Assembly (NCBI GenBank): GCA_044227925.1
Contig: JBGAVW010000013.1
Coordinates: 22,922 to 86,921, forward strand
Length of the DNA: 64,000 nucleotides
Reading direction: 5' to 3'
From: JADJLQ01 sp044227925
GTDB lineage: Bacteria; Bacteroidota; Bacteroidia; Chitinophagales; Saprospiraceae
The notes beneath the pieces were generated by a model. That model was given only the letters and a program-made list of their open reading frames with translations, searched no databases and was not told where the DNA came from. Position numbers and translations under genes: made by a program. Each line of letters opens with the position of its first letter. Position 1 is the first letter of the stretch. Below are positions 63,425 to 64,000 of the stretch, in pieces.

Positions 63425-64000
63425 ATGAAATCCTGTTATTTATTTCTGTTGGTTTTTATCAGTGAGTCGCTTAGCACTTCTGCTCAAATTAAATGGCCGC
63501 ACGGAGCCAAAGCAGCCATCGTGCTCAGCTATGATGATGGTATGCAGACACATCTGAGTACAGCCATACCTCAACTCGACCAGTATGAGCTCAAAGGCAC
63601 ATTCTTTATTAATAATATAACCGGCAGAAATGAAGCGGTGACCTGGATGACTGCCGCCAGGCATGGTCATGAGCTGGCCAATCATACATTAAATCACCCT
63701 TGCCCTGCGGCCACAGGCAGCAGCTGGCCTGCCCATTTTACCACCGAGGTATACAGCGTACCGAGGTTTATAAATGAAATACGCATCACCAATGATATAT
63801 TAAAAATAGTCGATCCGAATGCCAAATACACTACGTTTGCCTATCCATGTAATAATACTGTGGTAGGAAAAACCGATATCATAGCAGCCATAAAAAAATC
63901 AAAGCTGGTAAAATATGCCCGGGGTGGTGGTACATCTATGCAGATAGTCACCGATTTTAAATCTTTACAACCACTTCATGTACCCTCCTGGCCCATACCC
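63425..64000 (+). CDS. Polysaccharide deacetylase (NodB-type), 3' part missing
   Basis: From the ATG at 63425 an open frame runs 192 codons to the window end. It has a signal peptide (MKSCYLFLLVFISESLSTSA). The NodB motifs are SYDDG (35-39) with Asp37 and Asp38, and NHTLNH (86-91) with His87 and His91, giving the Asp-His-His metal triad. FAYPCNNT is the later motif. Such enzymes remove acetyl groups from N-acetylglucosamine polymers or other glycans. The C-terminal part lies outside the window. Confidence 0.88.
   Translation, partial: MKSCYLFLLVFISESLSTSAQIKWPHGAKAAIVLSYDDGMQTHLSTAIPQLDQYELKGTFFINNITGRNEAVTWMTAARHGHELANHTLNHPCPAATGSSWPAHFTTEVYSVPRFINEIRITNDILKIVDPNAKYTTFAYPCNNTVVGKTDIIAAIKKSKLVKYARGGGTSMQIVTDFKSLQPLHVPSWPIP

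Overview
This window reads as a chromosomal segment of a low-GC Bacteroidota, most likely the Saprospiria/Chitinophagia side (inferred from protein style and not proven). The signs are type IX secretion (T9SS) sorting tails on large secreted proteins (16745-19501, 30223-33567, 39075-41213), a PorZ-like T9SS component (60435-62828), PorT-type outer-membrane barrels, many secreted or lipoprotein hydrolases, an absence of obvious Shine-Dalgarno sites, and several -7 boxes of the Bacteroidota form TAnnTTTG. I found no rRNA or tRNA genes, no CRISPR array and no complete insertion sequence.

Layout. 1-846: the end of a membrane-protein gene and a 76-bp tandem repeat. 846-7746: a YjbR protein, two secreted amidohydrolases, an RraA-like protein, a barrel and small genes. 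7818-12649: the most unusual locus, holding an ATP-grasp ligase fused to a SET domain, a RelE-type toxin/antitoxin pair directly upstream of it, a bestrophin channel on the other strand, and a separate ATP-grasp ligase paired with a stand-alone SET protein. A penicillin-acylase-type hydrolase starts divergently next to it. 15415-26264: rhodanese, SDR, a large LVIVD-type surface protein, a phosphotriesterase-like hydrolase, an S9 peptidase, pirin, mannonate dehydratase and a nucleoside hydrolase. 26289-27195: a shortened REP-associated transposase with its REP-like hairpins.

27204-43850: M1 peptidase, a cohesin/dockerin-type T9SS protein, a Gfo/Idh/MocA oxidoreductase, a DUF1015 protein, a MATE transporter, a barrel, an Fn3-repeat T9SS protein, an EreA/ChaN-like lipoprotein and a five-haem cytochrome. 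44055-49470: small secreted proteins, then a BlaI-M56-PDZ operon with two well-preserved operators around its promoter. 49813-64000: a GH172-type protein, DUF2911, small genes, an HtrA-like protease, RlmF, an isoprenylcysteine-methyltransferase-like protein, an AlkB-like hydroxylase, a methyltransferase directly downstream of porZ, and a polysaccharide deacetylase cut by the window end.

Two copies of an 80-bp element with 15-bp terminal inverted repeats lie in inverse orientation at 24002-24081 and 51806-51885. Most genes look like heterotroph accessory functions: peptide and amide hydrolysis, glycan and uronate breakdown, and surface display. The best candidate for an undescribed system is the paired fused/split ATP-grasp plus SET locus, which suggests a peptide or amino-acid ligase working together with a lysine-methyltransferase-like enzyme.
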